This document shows positions 1 to 7,623 of a stretch of 28,533 nt of DNA, piece by piece. The stretch is taken from positions 1 through 28,533 of the forward strand of contig JAEDDI010000024.1 in the NCBI GenBank assembly GCA_016293805.1. The letters are read 5' to 3'. Under the pieces are notes generated by a model, which ran no database searches, was not told the origin of the DNA, and worked only from the letters and a program-made list of their open reading frames with translations. Numbering within the stretch: position 1 is the stretch's first letter; every line of letters begins with the position of its first letter. The position numbers were made by a program, and so were the translations under genes. The DNA comes from Bacillota bacterium (GTDB lineage: Bacteria; Bacillota; Clostridia; Peptostreptococcales; Anaerovoracaceae).

Positions 1-36
1 TTTTACAGGTAAATCCACGTAACTACAAATGTGTGG

Positions 37-1230
37 TCACTTCATATTATCTAAATATTTTTCCGTAAGCTCACCCAGTATCTTCATTCCGTGTTCTGTC
101 TCATCATCTGACATATTGGAAAAATTCAGTCTGAGTTCATTGCATTTCTCCCCGGCAGGGTAAAAACTTGTTCCTGGAATGAACGCTACCTTTCTTTCCC
201 CTGCTCTTCTCAGAAGCTCCCTTGAATCCTTTCCTTCCGGAAGCGTCATCCATACGAAAAGACCTCCTTCAGGAACTGTAAATGAAACATTCTCAGGAAA
301 GTACTTCTCAATCGCTCCAATCATTATATCCCTTCTATGTCTGTAAAGCGTACATATTCCTCTAATATGCTCATCCAGATTGTAATGGTCAAGATAATAT
401 GCCATCTGCCTCTGAGATATCGCAGAAGATGACAGGTCCGCTGCATTCTTAAGAAGAAGATACTTGTCCATTATCTCTCCCCTTGCACATATCCATGCAA
501 TACGAAGCCCCGGACAGAATGTTTTGGAGAAAGTTCCGACATAGATAACCTGCCCCTTTTTGTCAAACCGGCTGAGAGGTTTTCTGCAGTTCATATCAAA
601 AGCAAGTTCAGAATATGCTGCGTCTTCAACAACCGGCACATCATATCTGTACATGAATTCCATAAATTCCTGTCTTCTTTCATCAGACCAGCTGCGTCCT
701 GTAGGATTCTGGAAATCCGGAATAACATATATCATCCTGATTCTGTCTCCGTATTTATTAAACGCTTTTTCGAGTTCAGAAATGATTATTCCATTTTCGT
801 CAGTGGGTACTGAAACAAGCTCCGCTTCATATGCCCTGAGCGCATTAACAGCACCAAGATATGAAGGTGATTCGAACAGCACCACATCACCTTTATTCAC
901 AAACAGTCTGCCGCTCATGTCAAGACCCTGCTGGGATCCGCTCGTTATTATACATTCGGATACATCATATCTGACTCCGAATTTTCTTTCCATTCTTTCA
1001 ACAATGATCTCTCTGAGCCTTCTGAATCCGCTTGTGGAACAGTAACTCATGGCTTCCCTGCCCTCTTTTTCTATCACCTTGTCAAAACTGTCCTTTATCG
1101 CATCAAGAGGATAGCTTTCCGGTGACGGAAAACCGGCCGAAAACGAAATCATATCTTCTGTTTCAACAAGTTCAAAAGCGTTCAGCATTGTTCTGTCTTC
1201 AAGACAGTCTATAATACTTGAAAATCTCAA
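37..1230 (-). CDS. PLP-dependent aminotransferase, class I/II (2-aminoadipate/MocR-like fold)
   Basis: 397-residue fold-type I aminotransferase, expected to be cytosolic and to move an amino group between an amino acid and a 2-oxo acid through pyridoxal phosphate. Visible hallmarks are the SPSYLGA stretch near residues 121-127, the PDFQNPTGR motif (Asn175), the cofactor Asp203 in VEDAAY, and the Schiff-base lysine Lys236 in GTFSKTFCPGLR. This motif set is typical of the LysN / aromatic aminotransferase group, but the substrate cannot be read from sequence. The start is TTG, supported by AGGAGG five bases upstream. It lies 10 bases after the SAH hydrolase stop, its Shine-Dalgarno filling the gap, so it is the last gene of the ylmH operon and probably translationally coupled. 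An amino acid of the methionine or aspartate family would suit the neighbours, but that is inference. Confidence 0.9.
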   Translation of the reverse strand: MRFSSIIDCLEDRTMLNAFELVETEDMISFSAGFPSPESYPLDAIKDSFDKVIEKEGREAMSYCSTSGFRRLREIIVERMERKFGVRYDVSECIITSGSQQGLDMSGRLFVNKGDVVLFESPSYLGAVNALRAYEAELVSVPTDENGIIISELEKAFNKYGDRIRMIYVIPDFQNPTGRSWSDERRQEFMEFMYRYDVPVVEDAAYSELAFDMNCRKPLSRFDKKGQVIYVGTFSKTFCPGLRIAWICARGEIMDKYLLLKNAADLSSSAISQRQMAYYLDHYNLDEHIRGICTLYRHRRDIMIGAIEKYFPENVSFTVPEGGLFVWMTLPEGKDSRELLRRAGERKVAFIPGTSFYPAGEKCNELRLNFSNMSDDETEHGMKILGELTEKYLDNMK

Positions 1231-1240
1231 TTATTCCTCC

Positions 1241-2485
1241 TTACACCTGCCAGCTGCTCAGATACTTCTTCTGATAATCAGTAAGCTCATCTATTTGTAT
1301 TCCCCATGATGCAAGCTTTCTTCTGGCAATCTTATCATCTATTTCTTCAGAGACATCTATGACTTTATTCTCCAGATTTCTGTAATTCTCTTTGATATAC
1401 AGCGCCGAAAGAGCCTGTACGGCAAATGAAAGATCCATTATCTCTGCAGGATGACCATCTGCAGCAGCAATATTCACAAGTCGGCCCTCGGCTATAACAT
1501 TTACGGTTCTGCCATTTTCCAGAGTATATCCCATAATATTATTTCTGGCCTCCTTCTTTGACACTGCCCTCTTTTCCAGTTCATCCATATCTATTTCACA
1601 GTTGAAATGACCCGCATTGGCAAGTATTGCCCCGTCTTTCATCGAAAGCATGTGGTCCACGGTTATCGTTCTTGCGCAGCCTGTAGCGGTTATAAAAATG
1701 TCTCCAAATTCTGCAGCCTTCTCCATCTTCATCACATCGCAGCCGTCCATTTTGGCTTCCATCGCTTTTACAGGGCTGATTTCAGTAACAATCACCTTTG
1801 CCCCAAGCGATGCGGCTCTCATGGCAATTCCTCTTGAACACCATCCGTATCCCACAACAACAACTGTTTTAGACGCGATTATAAGATTGGTGTTTCTCAT
1901 TATGCTGTCCCATACCGACTGCCCCGTTCCGTATCTGTTGTCAAACAGATGCTTACAGTCTGCGTCGTTTACCGCAACCATAGGAAATCTGAGAACTCCT
2001 TCTCTCTCCATCGCCTTAAGACGGATAACACCTGTTGTAGTCTCTTCACATCCGCCAAACACCTCTTCGCCCAGGTCAGGCCGCTTATCGTGAATCATTC
2101 CCACAAGATCACCGCCGTCATCTATTATTATATTAGGCCTGCATTCAAGGCACTTCTCTATATGGCCTGAATACTCTTCTGAAGTTGCTCCGTGATATGC
2201 AAAAACATCAAGTCCCAGGTCAGCCAGCGCCGCAGCCACATCATCCTGCGTCGAAAGCACATTGCTGCCTGTAATACTCATCTTCGCACCCCCTGCAGCA
2301 AGTACCTTGCACAGATACGCTGTTTTTGCCTCAAGATGAACCGAGAGAGATATTTTCAGTCCTTCAAACGGCAGTGTTTCTGAAAATTCATCTTCCATAG
2401 CCCTCAAAAGAGGCATATGATTTCTTACCCACTCTATCTTCTGGTGTCCCGACGGTGCCAGATTAATGTCTCGAATATCGTACAT
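1241..2485 (-). CDS. ahcY: S-adenosylhomocysteine hydrolase (adenosylhomocysteinase), short type
   Basis: Hydrolyses S-adenosylhomocysteine to adenosine and homocysteine with bound NAD, clearing the product inhibitor of methyltransferases. The 414-residue product shows the substrate region VNDADCKHLFDNRYGTGQS with the family's catalytic Lys and Asp (Lys178, Asp182) and a Rossmann motif GYGWCSRG at 212-219. It belongs to the short archaeal/Thermotoga-like form, lacking the longer C-terminal tail of eukaryotic enzymes and ending SSWQV. The third glycine of the usual GxGxxG is Ser217. Start: an upstream in-frame ATG exists at 2512, but the ATG at 2485 has AGGAGG seven bases before it and lies 12 bases past the previous stop, so 2485 is preferred. 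Some short homologues act on S-inosylhomocysteine; no deaminase gene is seen here to support that. metK lies about 9.5 kb away. Confidence 0.93.
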   Translation of the reverse strand: MYDIRDINLAPSGHQKIEWVRNHMPLLRAMEDEFSETLPFEGLKISLSVHLEAKTAYLCKVLAAGGAKMSITGSNVLSTQDDVAAALADLGLDVFAYHGATSEEYSGHIEKCLECRPNIIIDDGGDLVGMIHDKRPDLGEEVFGGCEETTTGVIRLKAMEREGVLRFPMVAVNDADCKHLFDNRYGTGQSVWDSIMRNTNLIIASKTVVVVGYGWCSRGIAMRAASLGAKVIVTEISPVKAMEAKMDGCDVMKMEKAAEFGDIFITATGCARTITVDHMLSMKDGAILANAGHFNCEIDMDELEKRAVSKKEARNNIMGYTLENGRTVNVIAEGRLVNIAAADGHPAEIMDLSFAVQALSALYIKENYRNLENKVIDVSEEIDDKIARRKLASWGIQIDELTDYQKKYLSSWQV

Positions 2486-2498
2486 CTTATTCCTCCTG

Positions 2499-3614
2499 TT
2501 ATCTGTATTCAAATCTGCTGTTCTGATCTATAACGCATATCCAGCTCTTTCCTGCAGAAAGTTTTATCTCATTTCCCTCACTGTCTGTAAATACAGTCGG
2601 CGAATCAAGGTCTTTCTTTGACCAGCTGCATTCAAAGACTCTTCCCTGGGTAAACACCCAGGCATCTCCTCCCAGACACATATTTATCGAAAGTCTTCCC
2701 TTCTGGTCAAGCACACTGCTTGATACATTGTAGACGATTACATTGCTTACCTCAACAGCCGTTCCGTCAGGAAGATCACAGTACTCGGATCCGTTCGCAT
2801 ACCTTATGTATCTGCTCTTTTCAGCATTCCATTCATACTTTCCCGTACAGTTTGAATACCCTACAGTTATCTCTGACGCTTCGCTGTTTTCAGGAAAAGT
2901 TATTCCGCTCAAATCAGGAAGTCTGTATTTCTGCCATCTGAACCTGAGCTGTTCTTTTGCCTTCTTTTCATATTCAGCAAGGTATTCCTCCTCACGTCCC
3001 GAAAGAACTGCCGCTTCCTCTTCATTAAGAAATGTGAACCCCCTCACATCAACAGGTTCATCATATCCCTTATCTTCTGCGGCAGAAATCACGTCTTCTG
3101 TATCAGCAAGGCAGTTGTGAGGTGCCGACTTTGCATCTGTTCTGTAAAAGAAGCTGTTTTGCTGTGCAGGAATATCAGCAACAATCCCCTGTGCAAGATA
3201 GCTTCTCGCATCCGGCGACCATCCATCGTGTGTCAGTATGGCGTCGTATTCTCTTGCAAGATCAACTATGTACGGCCTTACAGATCTGCACGGACCTACT
3301 GTCTTAGGAATATCCGAATAGTATATTACCTCAAGTCTTGACTGCGCACCCTCGACCGGGACTTCATATACAATATCAGCATGTGAGACTCCGTACTGCG
3401 GTATCGCATCACCTACATTATCTGTCGATACCATTATCGGTCTTGAAGGGAGATTCTCAACATATTCTCCTGTGAGCGGATTCAAAACTCCGTCTTTTTC
3501 TTCTTCCGCAACAGATAATTCCGGCGTCATCACTACTGCTGAATATACAGCCGTTCCCGCTATTGCCGCAACCAGCAGCACTGCAGCGATTATTTTGATA
3601 ATTTTCTTTTTCAT
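2499..3614 (-). CDS. DUF3048 domain protein (YerB-like), membrane anchored
   Basis: 371 residues. The first 27 form a Lys-rich start plus one hydrophobic segment (MKKKIIKIIAAVLLVAAIAG...), with no lipobox cysteine, so it looks like a signal anchor or uncleaved signal peptide rather than a lipoprotein like B. subtilis YerB. The rest matches the two-part DUF3048 family in layout: LNPLTGE near residue 44, a conserved block with RPIMVSTDN and an N-terminal domain to about 200, then a C-terminal beta-rich domain with WKYR-type repeats of aromatic residues. It is probably extracytoplasmic; the biochemical role of the family is unknown. The start overlaps the ylmH stop by four bases (ATGA), which implies translational coupling, and only a weak AAAGG lies upstream. 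Confidence 0.85.
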   Translation of the reverse strand: MKKKIIKIIAAVLLVAAIAGTAVYSAVVMTPELSVAEEEKDGVLNPLTGEYVENLPSRPIMVSTDNVGDAIPQYGVSHADIVYEVPVEGAQSRLEVIYYSDIPKTVGPCRSVRPYIVDLAREYDAILTHDGWSPDARSYLAQGIVADIPAQQNSFFYRTDAKSAPHNCLADTEDVISAAEDKGYDEPVDVRGFTFLNEEEAAVLSGREEEYLAEYEKKAKEQLRFRWQKYRLPDLSGITFPENSEASEITVGYSNCTGKYEWNAEKSRYIRYANGSEYCDLPDGTAVEVSNVIVYNVSSSVLDQKGRLSINMCLGGDAWVFTQGRVFECSWSKKDLDSPTVFTDSEGNEIKLSAGKSWICVIDQNSRFEYR

Positions 3615-4393
3615 ATGTATTTTTCAACCTTTATATATATTCTGTCTTTCCTGCTCTTCCCGCCTGTTTCTGCGAGTCTCGCCTTTCCCTTTCCTCTTAT
3701 CACAAACCTGTCACCTTCTCTAACCTGACAGTCAGGTTTTTCACAAAGACTGCTGTTAACAAACACAATGCCTCTTCTGACAGCTTCCTGAGCCTTCGCC
3801 CTGGATATTCCAAAAGCCGATGACAGCACGCTGTCCAGCCTCAGTGATGCAACAGTATCTGTTATAACTTTAAACTCCTGTTTCACAGTCACAGCTTCTC
3901 CCGCAGGTACTATTTCAACATTAATCGGTGTCCTGCCTGCCTTGTCGTAATTGTATCTGAGAAAATCTGCCACATCTTTCAGGATAAAAATATCGGCTCC
4001 GTCTTCTCTGACAAGTATGTCTCCTGTCTTTTCCCTTCTGATTCCCAGACCTGTCATCGATCCCAGATAATCCCTGTGAGTCAGTTTCCCGTTACCCCGT
4101 GCAGTGTTCACCTTCATGAGTGCCACAGGGCACTTATCTTCATTCTCTTCAAAATACCTGGCAATATCCTCTTCAATATAGTCCGGAACAAATACCGCTA
4201 TACACCTTTCGGCGTCATCGAACCCTCCATAGAATCTAAGGCTTTCGTCATACCTGTATTCCGACTCGACAAGGCTTCTCTGCCTCAGATCCAGAAAATC
4301 ACTGCATGTTATACTGTACTGCTGTTCACACATCCTGTGAAGATCATCAATCCTTGCAAGAAGCAGGCTGTCCTCTCTTGTTATATCACTCAT
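3611..4393 (-). CDS. ylmH: YlmH-type S4-domain RNA-binding protein
   Basis: 260 residues. The C-terminal part (about 185-250) is an S4 RNA-binding domain (LRLDSVLSSAFGISRAKAQ, then GIVFVNSSLCEKPDCQVREGDRF), preceded by the N-terminal domain typical of YlmH (DLRQRSLVE, FYGGFDDAERC). B. subtilis YlmH binds the 50S-peptidyl-tRNA complex and takes part in ribosome-associated quality control; older literature placed it near cell division because it often sits in the sepF-ylmG-ylmH-divIVA cluster. Here none of those neighbours is present: it heads an operon with a DUF3048 protein, SAH hydrolase and an aminotransferase. AAAGGAAA precedes the ATG. Its promoter is the minus half of the symmetric element at 4415-4447. 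Confidence 0.9.
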   Translation of the reverse strand: MSDITREDSLLLARIDDLHRMCEQQYSITCSDFLDLRQRSLVESEYRYDESLRFYGGFDDAERCIAVFVPDYIEEDIARYFEENEDKCPVALMKVNTARGNGKLTHRDYLGSMTGLGIRREKTGDILVREDGADIFILKDVADFLRYNYDKAGRTPINVEIVPAGEAVTVKQEFKVITDTVASLRLDSVLSSAFGISRAKAQEAVRRGIVFVNSSLCEKPDCQVREGDRFVIRGKGKARLAETGGKSRKDRIYIKVEKYI

Positions 4394-4414
4394 ATTGTTT
4401 CCTTTCGAACTTAT

Positions 4415-4447
4415 AGTATACCATCTTTCACATCTTTATGGTATACT
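4415..4447. promoter_or_regulatory. Symmetric divergent promoter (ylmH / TSCPD gene)
   Basis: Two extended -10 elements, TGGTATACT, point outward: plus strand 4439-4447 and minus strand 4415-4423. Together they make a perfect 10-bp inverted repeat (AGTATACCAT at 4415-4424, ATGGTATACT at 4438-4447) with a 13-base spacer. The -35 position of each promoter falls on the other's -10 arm and is a poor match to TTGACA, so both promoters probably depend on the TGn extension. The alternative reading is that the inverted repeat is a regulator site. Confidence 0.65.
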
Positions 4448-4477
4448 GTTTTCAAATGCATATGACGGAGGATTATT

Positions 4478-4726
4478 ATGAATTACAGTTACAAACCAAA
4501 GGGCGTTTGCCCTGTGAATATCGAGTTCGACATTGAGGACGGCATAATCCACAATGTTAAATATACTGGCGGCTGCAACGGAAATCTTCAGGCAGTATCC
4601 AGGCTTGTAGAAGGACTCCCTGCTGAGGATGTTGTCAGCAAACTTGAAGGAATCTCATGCGGTTTCAAGGGAACCTCATGTGGAGATCAGCTGGCAAAAG
4701 CAATAAACGAAGCACTTGGTAAATAG
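4478..4726 (+). CDS. TSCPD domain protein (TIGR03905-type), small
   Basis: 82 residues with the pattern of the TSCPD/TIGR03905 family: an N-terminal YKPKGVCP, a central YTGGCNGNLQA and a C-terminal CGFKGTSCGDQLA. The domain is also found at the C-terminus of B12-dependent ribonucleotide reductases, where the conserved cysteines suggest metal or substrate binding; the free-standing protein has no established role. Four cysteines are visible (two in the CP/GGCNG half, two in the SCGFKGTSCG half). The ATG has ACGGAGGA seven bases upstream. The gene is monocistronic, between the divergent promoter and a strong terminator. Confidence 0.85.
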   Translation: MNYSYKPKGVCPVNIEFDIEDGIIHNVKYTGGCNGNLQAVSRLVEGLPAEDVVSKLEGISCGFKGTSCGDQLAKAINEALGK

Positions 4727-4730
4727 TACG

Positions 4731-4754
4731 AAAAAGAGCCGCAAGGCTCTTTTT
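4731..4754. terminator. Bidirectional intrinsic terminator
   Basis: AAAAAGAGCC, loop GCAA, GGCTCTTTTT: a 10-bp perfect stem flanked by A/T runs, so it can end both the TSCPD transcript (plus) and the deoxyribonuclease IV transcript (minus, stop at 4760). Confidence 0.9.
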
Positions 4755-4759
4755 GAGTA

Positions 4760-5599
4760 TCAGTTATATTCCCGTTCCATTTCTTTTATAAGCTTTATCT
4801 CCTCTGCATATCCGGGAAGCTCGTTCGGTGTTTCAAGAATGCACGGCAGTCCTTTAAATGCAGGATGATAAACTGCAGCGCCGATTACCTCCCTGCCGAT
4901 TGTTCCCTCACCTATTCTTGCATGTCTGTCTTTGTGACTTCCGCAGGGGTTGAGACTGTCATTGATATGAAGAGCTTTAATCCTGTCAATTCCAACTATA
5001 TCGTCAAATTGCGATAAAACGCCTTCAAGGTCTGATACAATGTCATATCCCGCATCCGACACATGACATGTGTCAAAGCACACACCGACTTTATCCTTCA
5101 GAACAACCAGATCCAGAATGCTTTTCAGATCTTCAAATCTCCCGCCTATTTCTGTGCCTTTTCCTGCCATCGTTTCAAGAAGTACAGTAGTTGTCATATC
5201 CTCTTTCAGAATATCATTGAGGAGGTCTGCAATCATCTCTATTCCTTTTTCTCTGCCCTGACCGACATGACTTCCTGGGTGAAAGTTATACAGGCTGCCT
5301 GGTATGAGCTCAAGTCTTTCAAGATCATCTGCCATTACCATATGGGCAAACTCACGAATATGTTCTTTGTCAGAGCAGGGGTTAAGTGTGTACGGTGCGT
5401 GCGCCATCACCTGTCCCATCGACATTTTTCCTGCATATTCATGATAATTTCTGATATCTTCCGGGTCTATGTCTTTTGCTTTTCCGCCTCTTGGATTTCT
5501 CGTAAAAAACTGAAAAGTTCCTGCACCGATCTTTTCCGCAGTTTTTGCCATGTTTAAAAAACCTTTTGAAGATGAAAGGTGACATCCTATATATATCAT
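4760..5599 (-). CDS. nfo: Deoxyribonuclease IV (AP endonuclease, Nfo family)
   Basis: 279-residue zinc-dependent endonuclease IV that cuts DNA 5' of abasic sites in base-excision repair. The TIM-barrel metal ligands and signatures are present: HPGSHVG around residue 107, LLETMAGKGTEIG, CFDTCHVSDAGYD, and HINDSLNPCGSHKDRHARIGEG near the C-terminus; the length is normal for the family. The start follows the SGNH hydrolase stop by three bases and the AGGATAGGATAG ahead of it provides only a weak binding site, so translation is probably coupled to the upstream gene. Last gene of its transcript; ends at the terminator at 4731-4754. Confidence 0.95.
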   Translation of the reverse strand: MIYIGCHLSSSKGFLNMAKTAEKIGAGTFQFFTRNPRGGKAKDIDPEDIRNYHEYAGKMSMGQVMAHAPYTLNPCSDKEHIREFAHMVMADDLERLELIPGSLYNFHPGSHVGQGREKGIEMIADLLNDILKEDMTTTVLLETMAGKGTEIGGRFEDLKSILDLVVLKDKVGVCFDTCHVSDAGYDIVSDLEGVLSQFDDIVGIDRIKALHINDSLNPCGSHKDRHARIGEGTIGREVIGAAVYHPAFKGLPCILETPNELPGYAEEIKLIKEMEREYN

Positions 5600-5602
5600 A
5601 AT

Positions 5603-6154
5603 CTATCCTATCCTTCCGGCTATATATTCTGCAATCGCTCTATGTGCTTCTTTTGACGGATGTATGCCGTCGACATACACCTCTTCAGGCGATTTTCCTT
5701 TGCCAAACTCAAGAAGCGCAGTCTGGATATCTATGCATTCTGCAGTTTCTTCCTCCCTGAGAATATCTGCAAGTATTATCATTTCTTTATTAACACTTTT
5801 ATAATCTGCCGGCACCCACAGTTTTGCAGCCATCTCAGGTTCAGTAAGGACAGGTGTAAGAAAATACACCTTGATTCCTTCTGCTTTTGCTTTCATCTCA
5901 CAGAGCATGCCATAGACATACCCGGCAGTTCTTCCCTGAATAAAATCATTTGTTCCGGACAGAATAATACACGATGAAGGCTTTTTCGATACAACATCTT
6001 TTTCGAAGCGTTCCAGAACACCGCTTACAGTATCTCCGTTAACGCCCTTGTTTACCGTATCAAAACCGTACTCTGATCTTAATATTCCGGTGAAACTCTC
6101 AGACCGCCTGTGAGGATATCCGTTCACTATACTGTTTCCAATTACTGTTATCAT
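5603..6154 (-). CDS. SGNH/GDSL-family hydrolase (esterase/lipase-like)
   Basis: 183 residues from the chosen start. The SGNH blocks are visible in order: GNSIVNG near the N-terminus (block I with Asn in GNS in place of the common GDS), GVNGDTV (block II Gly), LSGTNDF (block III Asn), and DGIHPS near the C-terminus (block V Asp and His). The nucleophile is the Ser of GNS. No signal peptide is seen, so it should be a cytosolic esterase or acyl hydrolase; the substrate is unknown. An in-frame ATG exists 27 bases upstream at 6181, but the ATG at 6154 has AAAGGAG six bases ahead and the upstream one would lie inside a terminator hairpin, so 6154 is chosen. It pairs with nfo downstream. Confidence 0.87.
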   Translation of the reverse strand: MITVIGNSIVNGYPHRRSESFTGILRSEYGFDTVNKGVNGDTVSGVLERFEKDVVSKKPSSCIILSGTNDFIQGRTAGYVYGMLCEMKAKAEGIKVYFLTPVLTEPEMAAKLWVPADYKSVNKEMIILADILREEETAECIDIQTALLEFGKGKSPEEVYVDGIHPSKEAHRAIAEYIAGRIG

Positions 6155-6168
6155 GTTTTCTCCTTTAG

Positions 6169-6190
6169 AAAAAGGGCGCATACTGCGCCC
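6169..6190 (-). terminator. Intrinsic terminator after aspartate kinase
   Basis: On the minus strand GGGCGCA, loop GTA, TGCGCCC, then TTTTTCT. It begins six bases past the aspartate kinase stop, and its T-run ends two bases before the AAAGGAG binding site of the SGNH gene, so downstream expression would need readthrough or processing. Confidence 0.8.
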
Positions 6191-6195
6191 GGTAA

Positions 6196-7512
6196 TCAGA
6201 ATTCAAAAGCATCATAGATAGCTTTTACAGCCTTTTCAAAGTCCTTGTTTTCCACACCTACGATGATGTTAATTTCAGATGATCCCTGGTCAATCATCTT
6301 GATATTGATTTCAGCTTCTGCAAGCGCAGTGAAAAGCCTTGCCGCTGTACCCGGCTTATATGCCATCCCTTCACCTACAGTTGCGATAACTGAAATATTG
6401 TCGTTGATTTCAAGAGTATCCGGTTTTAGAACTCTTTCCATTTCCTCAAGAATCTCATCGAGTTTACCTTCAACTTCTCTGTTGCTTACAATTACAGATA
6501 CTGTATCAACTCCCGAAGGAACATGCTCGACACATACACCGAAATCTTCAAGAATAGCTGTCATTCTTCTTATAAATCCAACCTCTGTTGACATCATGCT
6601 CTTGGAAATATTGATTGAAGTGAAATTCTTGCTTCCGGCAATTCCTGTAATCGGTCTGTTGCCGCTCCTGTCCCCTTCTGTTGAAATAATGGTGCCCGGA
6701 TCTTCAGGCCTGTTTGTATTCCTGATATTGATAGGTATATCTGCACTCTTTACAGGGTAGATAGCTTCGTCATGAAGAACTGATGCTCCCATGTATGAAA
6801 GTTCTCTGAGTTCCTGATATGAAACATTTGCCATAGGCTTTGCTTCAGGCACAATTCTTGGGTCTGCAACAAGGAATCCCGAAACATCTGTCCAGTTTTC
6901 GTACATATCAGCCTTAACCGCCCTCGCAACAACAGCCCCTGTTATATCCGATCCTCCTCTTGAGAAGGTTTTTACCCTGCCGTCGATATCCTGTCCGTAA
7001 AATCCGGGAATTACTGCATTTTCATGTTTTGCAAGTTCCTGTGACATAAGCCTGTCTGTTTCAGCGTCATCCAGCTTTCCTTTCTTGTTGAATCTTATCA
7101 TTGAAAACGCATCTACAAAATCATATCCCAGAAGCTTTGCAACAAGAATCGCATTGAGATACTCGCCTCTGCTTGCAAGATAGTCAGCAGTTGCTGTTCC
7201 ATCCGCCATTGCAGCCTTGATAATATCAAACTCTCTTTCATAATCAACATCTATTCCAAGGCTTACAGCTGCAGCAACATATCTGTCTTCTATTACCTGA
7301 AGAAGCTGGTCATAAGGAACGTTATGGTCCATGTGAGTCTTGCACAGATAAAGAAGATCTGTAATCTTTGTATCTCCACTGAATCTCTTTCCCGGTGCCG
7401 AAACGACAACGTATCTCATTTCATCGTCTGCTTCTATTATTTCCTTTATCTTCATCAGCTGTATAGCGTCAGCAACTGATGAGCCGCCGAATTTAGCAAC
7501 TTTAAGTCCCAT
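6196..7512 (-). CDS. Aspartate kinase
   Basis: 438-residue enzyme that phosphorylates aspartate, the first step to lysine, threonine and methionine (EC 2.7.2.4). The N-terminal kinase domain begins VAKFGGSSVAD (residues 5-15) and contains SRGGSDITGAVVARA; the C-terminus holds two ACT regions (about 300-365 and 370-435), as expected for an amino-acid-regulated enzyme. The start has GGAGGAAG ten bases before ATG. No lysine riboswitch or T-box fits into the short upstream gap, so control is probably allosteric or by an unseen promoter regulator. Monocistronic between two terminators. Paralogue type (lysC, dapG, thrA-like) cannot be settled. Confidence 0.94.
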   Translation of the reverse strand: MGLKVAKFGGSSVADAIQLMKIKEIIEADDEMRYVVVSAPGKRFSGDTKITDLLYLCKTHMDHNVPYDQLLQVIEDRYVAAAVSLGIDVDYEREFDIIKAAMADGTATADYLASRGEYLNAILVAKLLGYDFVDAFSMIRFNKKGKLDDAETDRLMSQELAKHENAVIPGFYGQDIDGRVKTFSRGGSDITGAVVARAVKADMYENWTDVSGFLVADPRIVPEAKPMANVSYQELRELSYMGASVLHDEAIYPVKSADIPINIRNTNRPEDPGTIISTEGDRSGNRPITGIAGSKNFTSINISKSMMSTEVGFIRRMTAILEDFGVCVEHVPSGVDTVSVIVSNREVEGKLDEILEEMERVLKPDTLEINDNISVIATVGEGMAYKPGTAARLFTALAEAEINIKMIDQGSSEINIIVGVENKDFEKAVKAIYDAFEF

Positions 7513-7562
7513 TTGTTTCTTCCTCCATTTATATCAATTACAATTTATAATTCTAACACAAA

Positions 7563-7595
7563 GGCAGTAGAAAATCCATTAAATTTTCTACTGCC
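7563..7595 (-). terminator. Intrinsic terminator after PTS IIC-like gene
   Basis: Perfect 13-bp inverted repeat GGCAGTAGAAAAT / ATTTTCTACTGCC with a seven-base loop, followed on the minus strand by TTTGTGTT. It lies 28 bases downstream of the PTS IIC-like stop and upstream of aspartate kinase. Confidence 0.75.
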
Positions 7596-7623
7596 CCTGC
7601 TTATGTATATATTGTTACCAAAA

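Noticed and set aside
2..10. TTTACAGGT at the window edge resembling the repeat unit at 8771-8818
   Set aside because: A single 9-base match at the edge is expected by chance in AT-rich DNA.
2486..2512. Upstream ATG at 2512 for SAH hydrolase
   Set aside because: No binding site and overlap with the previous gene; the ATG at 2485 has an ideal AGGAGG.
5063..5557. Open frame opposite deoxyribonuclease IV
   Set aside because: Antisense shadow without binding site or family pattern.
7513..7562. Search for a lysine riboswitch or T-box before aspartate kinase
   Set aside because: The gap after the terminator is only about 50 bases, too short, with no conserved core seen.
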